A DNA stretch of 17,668 bases from Bacillota bacterium (GTDB lineage Bacteria > Bacillota_I > Bacilli_A > RF39 > UBA660), in contig JAGZRP010000004.1 in assembly GCA_018381595.1 (NCBI GenBank), positions 1-17,668 of the forward strand, given 5' to 3'. Shown here in pieces: positions 15,121 through 17,668 of this stretch. The notes beneath the pieces are model-generated. The model was not told the origin of the DNA and made no database searches. It worked only from the letters and a program-made list of their open reading frames with translations. A program made the translations under genes and the position numbers. The stretch's first letter is position 1; every line of letters starts with the position of its first letter.

Positions 15121-15170
15121 GCCTTTCTACGAAAGGCACCAATGCGTCATGAAACGTTCGATTGCCTTTC
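15121..15170 (-). promoter_or_regulatory. Two mutually exclusive leader hairpins over the SBP ribosome binding site
   Basis: The leader RNA of the binding-protein gene holds, in order, GAAAGGC (15170-15164), GCCTTTC (15137-15131) and GAAAGGC (15127-15121). The middle copy can pair exactly with either outer one. The downstream pairing has a 3-nt loop and covers AAAGGCGG, the ribosome binding site at about 15126-15119; the upstream pairing frees it. This is the layout of a translational switch. Stem length is 7 bp in both states. Function is inference. Confidence 0.4.
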
Positions 15171-15177
15171 ACTATCT

Positions 15178-15206
15178 ATTATAGTTTCCTTCTGATATTA
15201 TTTTCT
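15178..15206 (-). promoter_or_regulatory. Promoter of the transporter operon
   Basis: On the minus strand a perfect -10 box, TATAAT, lies at 15183-15178, 68 nt before the binding-protein start codon. The hexamer 17 nt upstream is AGAAAA (15206-15201), unlike TTGACA, which suits a promoter needing an activator such as the adjacent YesN-like regulator. IS110-type sequence begins within about 10-30 bp upstream of this hexamer, so any upstream activator sites may have been displaced. Confidence 0.55.
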
Positions 15207-15214
15207 AATAAGAC

Positions 15215-15410
15215 TGACACACTACAGAGCACGTGGAGTTGAGTGGCGGGGCTGTATAGCGGCAACCTCGTATATTTATATGTTGTCGGTCATCCGTTAA
15301 GGCATCAGTGAGTGGCGCATAACAGTAGCCCGTAAACTTATCTCTTCCAGAGTCGACTCGATCTCGCCGGATGACCAGTCACTGTCAGTTTTATAACTAT
15401 AAATTTCAGG
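15215..15410 (+). ncRNA. Candidate bridge RNA region of the IS110-family element
   Basis: IS110-group recombinases use a structured RNA encoded in the left non-coding end, whose two loops select target and donor DNA. This 5' region is the right size and place and can fold: GGTCATCCG (15288-15296) pairs exactly with CGGATGACC (15368-15376), enclosing about 70 nt, and GGGCT (15249-15253) can pair with AGCCC (15327-15331). TGAGTGGCG occurs twice (15240-15248 and 15309-15317), perhaps matching elements of two loops. The RNA's ends and guide sequences cannot be set by eye. Confidence 0.4.
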
Positions 15411-15413
15411 AGG
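15408..15413 (+). promoter_or_regulatory. Ribosome binding site deciding the IS110 transposase start
   Basis: A perfect AGGAGG ends 8 nt before TTG 15422. This makes the TTG the likely start rather than the in-frame ATG at 15371, which sits in the 3' arm of the non-coding hairpin and has no ribosome binding site. Confidence 0.65.
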
Positions 15414-16293
15414 TTATTTTATTGTCTTTTAAAATCTTAAAATTTAACTGCTGTGGACTTGACGTTCACAAAACATGGATCTATGCCTGCATCGGTATCA
15501 CAGACTCCAATAATCGTACTGAATATAAGCAAGCTCGCTTTTCTTCCTTTACTAAAGGATTGAATGAGCTGTGTGATTGGCTTGCCAAATATAACTGTAC
15601 AGATGTTTGTATGGAATCTACCGGTAAGTATTGGATCCCTGTTTTTAACATTTTAGAGCAACACAATCTATGGGTTACTCTTTCTCATCCCAAATACACA
15701 AAACCAATGAAAGGGAACAAGACTGACCGCAAGGATGCGAAATGGATTTGTGACCTTTATATGTGTGGAATGGTTAAGCCTTCCTTTATTCCACCTGCTG
15801 ACATCCGGGAGCTTCGCGATCTTGTAAGATACCGTTTTAAACTCACTTGTATGATTACCGGTGAAAAGAATCGTGCCCAAAATTGTCTACAGTATCTAAT
15901 TTAAAACTTGACGATGTCTTTTCCGATGTATTTGGTAAATCTTCTCGTTCCATTACAGAACAGATTTTGCAACACCCTGGGGAAACATTTGATGTAGCAC
16001 CTTTTGTTCACGGGCGCTGTAAGACTCCTATTGAAGAAATACAAGCCGCTGTTGATGGTGCCATTTCAAGGGAACAAGCTGTTAAACTTAGACAGTGCCT
16101 TGATCACATCGATGAACTGAACAAGCACATTTCAGAAGTAGAACGGGAAATCCTTTGTCTCAGTGATAAATACGAGGCTGCTTTAAATCTAATAAGGACT
16201 GTTCCCGGATTCAATAAGAATCCTATGACTGCTATTCAAGTGCTTTCACAGATTGGCTGTGATATGTCTGTCTTCCCCACAGATAAACACCTA

Positions 16294-16627
16294 GTGTGGA
16301 TTATCCGAAGATCTGGGCAGTAAGGGAAGATCCGGGATATTAAAAAACCAGGAAAGCCGCGCAGAATTTCTGCATCATAAAGACCATAGGATACGGATCG
16401 TATATACACCAAAACATTGCTCATGGATGAATCAGATTGAAATCTGGTTTGGCATTATAAACCGACGTCTTCTTAAAAGAAAAAGCTATCGATCTATAGA
16501 GGAACTAAAAGCGAGTATCCTGCGCTTTGTAGAGCAATATAACGTTATGGCAAAGCCTTTTAAGTGGACTTATAAAGGTGTGCCTTTGACAGTTTGATAT
16601 TACTTAATTATTAATGCAACCATGTAC
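16294..16627 (+). mobile_element. IS630-family fragment nested inside the IS110 transposase gene
   Basis: The insert lies between two copies of CTAG (16291-16294 and 16627-16630). IS630 is known to insert at CTAG and duplicate TA, and the intact IS110 reading would run CAC CTA GTG TGC TGG across the healed site. The right side holds the transposase stop and about 30 nt of IS end. The left side starts in mid-gene: the left end and the first two thirds of the transposase are missing, deleted right up to the target site. It is a dead relic; no intact partner is visible in the window. Confidence 0.75.
16295..16597 (+). pseudogene. IS630-family transposase, C-terminal 100 residues
   Basis: From 16295 a frame of 100 codons is open to TGA 16595-16597, beginning CGLSEDLGSKGRSG. 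It holds the C-terminal block of IS630/Tc1-type DDE transposases: VYTPKHCSWMNQIEIWF with the last catalytic Glu, RRLLKR, SIEELKASILRFVEQYN and PFKWTYKGVPLTV. The first two catalytic Asp residues and the DNA-binding domains are lost. There is no start codon or ribosome binding site, so it should not be expressed as a useful protein. The reading frame is undamaged, which suggests the deletion is recent. Confidence 0.8.
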
Positions 16628-17045
16628 TAGTGTGCTGGGCAGGATGCTGTCCTAGAAATGATAAAAGCGGCCGCAAAATCAAATCCACTCGGATTTCCCG
16701 TGCTGGTTCTTATTTTAAACCAGTTTTGATGCAAGTTGCAAATGCTTTAATCAAATCTAAGAAACATCCTGAATTTATTACACGTTATAAGCGCATTAAA
16801 GCACGCCGTGGTCACAAGAAAGCCATCATTGCCATCTGTCGTATGATTCTGACCGCTATCTGGCATATACTCACAGATTTAAAACCGTATACTCCTGAAG
16901 GTTTTCTTGAATCTCGTCCTGTGAAAAAAGAAAAGATTCTTACCATTTCACAGGCACTTAATCTTCTTAAGTTACGAGGATATGTCATAAAAGACGCTCC
17001 TCTTCCAACTTCCTGATTAGGTGTTGCGTTAATATTTAATTTTTA

Positions 17046-17067
17046 AAACCAGCTAATTAGGTGGTTT
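17046..17067 (+). repeat. Hairpin in the right end of the IS110 element
   Basis: AAACCA (17046-17051) pairs with TGGTTT (17062-17067); a G-G mismatch and two more pairs (CT/AG) leave an AATT loop. It lies 30 nt after the transposase stop. It may be a weak terminator or part of the right end recognised during transposition. Confidence 0.4.
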
Positions 17068-17116
17068 GTTTGCTATGCTCTTCTTTTTTGGGGTGCCCTC
17101 TACTTTCTTGTTTCAA
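17057..17116 (-). pseudogene. 5' end of an unrecognised gene cut by the IS110 right end
   Basis: On the minus strand a strong AAGGAGG (about 17131-17125) is followed 8 nt later by TTG 17116, opening a 19-codon frame (MKQESRGHPKKEEHSKQTT) that stops inside the hairpin of the IS110 right end. Upstream there is a perfect -10 box, TATAAT, at 17160-17155. Promoter-like box, ribosome binding site and start in proper order suggest a real gene start whose body was removed by the insertion. The peptide is too short to identify. Chance cannot be excluded. Confidence 0.35.
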
Positions 17117-17154
17117 ACTTTAGTCCTCCTTAATGTTTTCCTTTGATGAAGAAA

Positions 17155-17160
17155 ATTATA
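17155..17160 (-). promoter_or_regulatory. Possible -10 box for the truncated gene start
   Basis: TATAAT reads on the minus strand at 17160-17155, about 39 nt before the TTG at 17116. No good -35 hexamer lies 16-18 nt upstream. The surrounding 17117-17300 is very AT-rich, so such a box can arise by chance. Nothing else is seen in 17161-17300. Confidence 0.3.
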
Positions 17161-17305
17161 TCACTTGTATATTTTTACTCATATAATTCCTTTTACGCTA
17201 TATACTTTGCATATATAATTTTTTTTACATATTTCATTTCATAAAATAATATCTATAACTGAGCAATTAAAATCACAATAAATACAGCTAAAAGAACAGA
17301 AAATA

Positions 17306-17366
17306 AAAAGAGAATTTGTTGCTTCTTTACAACTCAAGTTATTTTTTAAGCAACAAACTCTCTTTT
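17306..17366 (-). terminator. Strong terminator downstream of the murF remnant
   Basis: Arms 17306-17324 and 17348-17366 pair in 18 of 19 positions (one A-C mismatch) around a 23-nt loop. Flanking A/T runs give a T-rich tail on the minus strand, and it could also work on the plus strand. It begins 5 nt after the murF fragment's stop codon, as expected of that gene's own terminator. Confidence 0.75.
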
Positions 17367-17371
17367 ATTTC

Positions 17372-17494
17372 TTACCAATCTATTTTATTCTTCTCCAATT
17401 CCTTCACCACATCTTCAAATCCCATAAAGTGAGATGCCTTAACCAGAACGGTATCTCCCTTGCTAGACCCACATTCATTGTACAACGGAGTTTT
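17372..17494 (-). pseudogene. murF: murF C-terminal fragment
   Basis: The minus-strand frame ending at TAA 17372-17374 reads ...SSKGDTVLVKASHFMGFEDVV, then KELEKNKIDW. GD-VLVKAS-x-x-M-x-FE-x-VV is the typical C-terminal end of UDP-N-acetylmuramoyl-tripeptide--D-alanyl-D-alanine ligase, a cytoplasmic peptidoglycan enzyme of about 450 residues. Only about 30 recognisable codons remain; further upstream the frame hits a stop at 17495-17497 and shows no homology. The ATP-binding and central domains are gone, so it is a relic, kept with its terminator. The cell must carry a complete murF elsewhere. Confidence 0.7.
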
Positions 17495-17668
17495 TTAATT
17501 TGATACTACATTTATCGCCCCTTGCGTCCACGAGTCTCCCCAGCTCTGCTGGGGGTTTGAGATTGTTTCAATCATAAATTTATTCTGTACCTTTTGCTTA
17601 TTAGGGTATATAGGATATTTCAACAGACGCTTATAACAATCCACTGTATATTTTTAAATCTTCATCCT
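17495..17668. other. Right-edge region without a recognisable gene
   Basis: The only clear structure is a perfect hairpin, CCCCAGC-TCT-GCTGGGG (17538-17554), with a short GATTG/CAATC inverted repeat just after it (about 17561-17573). On the minus strand a frame is open from about 17655 to a stop at 17495-17497 with an internal ATG at 17575 (last 26 codons MIETISNPQQSW...), but the product is not recognised. The hairpin resembles the ends of IS200/IS605-type elements in form only; no transposase is visible. Confidence 0.3.

Larger units (their letters stand above)
15422..17016 (+). pseudogene. IS110-family transposase, frameshifted and interrupted
   Basis: Rejoined, the protein would be about 420 residues. 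The N-terminal RuvC-like DEDD domain is clear: D in CCGLDVHKTW, E in CMESTGKYW, and D...D in NKTDRKDAKWI. The C-terminal Tnp_20 part is clear too: WAGCCPRNDKSGRK, and STRISRAGSYFKPV with the probable catalytic serine. Two lesions inactivate it. Near 15889 one base is missing, so NCL runs into a stop at 15902-15904, while the correct continuation (TVSNLKLDD) is in another frame. At 16291-16294 an IS630-family fragment of about 334 bp is inserted after DKHL; the gene resumes at 16627 and ends at TGA 17014-17016. Start TTG 15422 follows a perfect AGGAGG. Confidence 0.85.
15215..17070 (+). mobile_element. IS110-family insertion sequence, inactivated
   Basis: The element consists of about 200 nt of non-coding left end, a DEDD transposase gene (15422-17016, broken), and a short right end with a hairpin (17046-17067) and a repeated ATTAGGTG (about 17017-17025 and 17057-17063). 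A long 5' and a short 3' non-coding part is the layout of the IS110 group, as opposed to IS1111. Family members make no reliable terminal inverted repeats or target duplications, so the exact ends are not visible; the left end lies between about 15207 and 15240 and the right between 17017 and 17085. The transposase cannot work, so it could move only with help from an intact copy. Confidence 0.7.

Noticed and set aside
15140..15165. A catabolite-repression (cre) site in ATGAAACGTTCGAT
   Set aside because: It resembles the consensus but the spacing between the AA and CG positions is one base short and the right half does not fit.
15110..15172. A longer binding-protein gene starting at 15172
   Set aside because: The extra 21 residues precede a standard lipoprotein signal peptide that has its own ribosome binding site, so the shorter form is correct.
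15342..15347. CTCTTC shared by the candidate bridge RNA and the right flank of the IS110 element (17078-17083)
   Set aside because: Six bases are too few for a guide match, and the element ends are not fixed well enough to test it.
17253..17340. A small membrane-peptide frame on the minus strand (KKQQILFLFSVLLAVFIVILIAQL)
   Set aside because: It overlaps the terminator stem after murF, lacks a clear start codon and ribosome binding site, and AT-rich DNA often encodes such hydrophobic stretches by chance.
1..17668. CRISPR arrays, tRNA or rRNA genes, and known riboswitches
   Set aside because: No regularly spaced repeats, cloverleaf sequences or conserved riboswitch motifs were found on either strand by eye.

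Overview
The window is AT-rich and reads like a low-GC Firmicute, most likely a gut Clostridium or Lachnospiraceae relative. The evidence is strong AGGAGG-type ribosome binding sites, YesM/YesN-type regulation, an ABC importer with no ATPase gene of its own, and the kinds of insertion sequence present. Species cannot be told from the sequence alone.

About 0.24-15.2 kb is one carbohydrate-use locus, all on the minus strand. In transcription order it holds a sugar-binding lipoprotein (13832-15109), two CUT1 permeases (12903-13811, 12062-12901), a strong terminator (12011-12056), a YesM-like sensor kinase (10188-11975) and a YesN-like AraC response regulator (8635-10191). After a 103-nt gap with a possible promoter come a GH31 alpha-xylosidase-like enzyme (6186-8531), an MFS sugar transporter (4982-6166), a PfkB kinase (4030-4992), a fucose/arabinose-isomerase-like protein (2661-4037), a ureidoglycolate-lyase-fold cupin (2140-2649), an aldo/keto reductase (1196-2143) and a class II ketose-bisphosphate aldolase (330-1184). 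The last six genes overlap or nearly touch, so they are probably co-translated. The inferred logic is uptake and cleavage of an alpha-glycoside, isomerisation of the aldose to a ketose, phosphorylation, aldol cleavage to DHAP plus an aldehyde, and reduction of that aldehyde. This has the layout of the fucose pathway but is built from different enzyme families. The substrate is not known.

Both ends of the locus are damaged by mobile DNA. At the left, a further operon gene (start at 293 or 305) is cut off after about 15-20 codons by an IS256-family remnant (about 96-258). The leader of that remnant can fold into a long hairpin that masks its own ribosome binding site. At the right, an IS110-family element (about 15215-17070) sits right against the promoter of the transporter operon. 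Its transposase is dead twice over: a 1-nt frameshift near 15889, and an IS630-family fragment (16294-16627) nested at a CTAG site. About 200 nt of structured non-coding DNA precede the transposase, where IS110-group elements encode their bridge RNA.

The last 600 bases hold a truncated minus-strand gene start (17057-17116), a 3' scrap of murF with its terminator (17306-17494), and an edge region with a small perfect hairpin. The right third therefore looks like a worn insertion hot spot rather than a functioning gene region.
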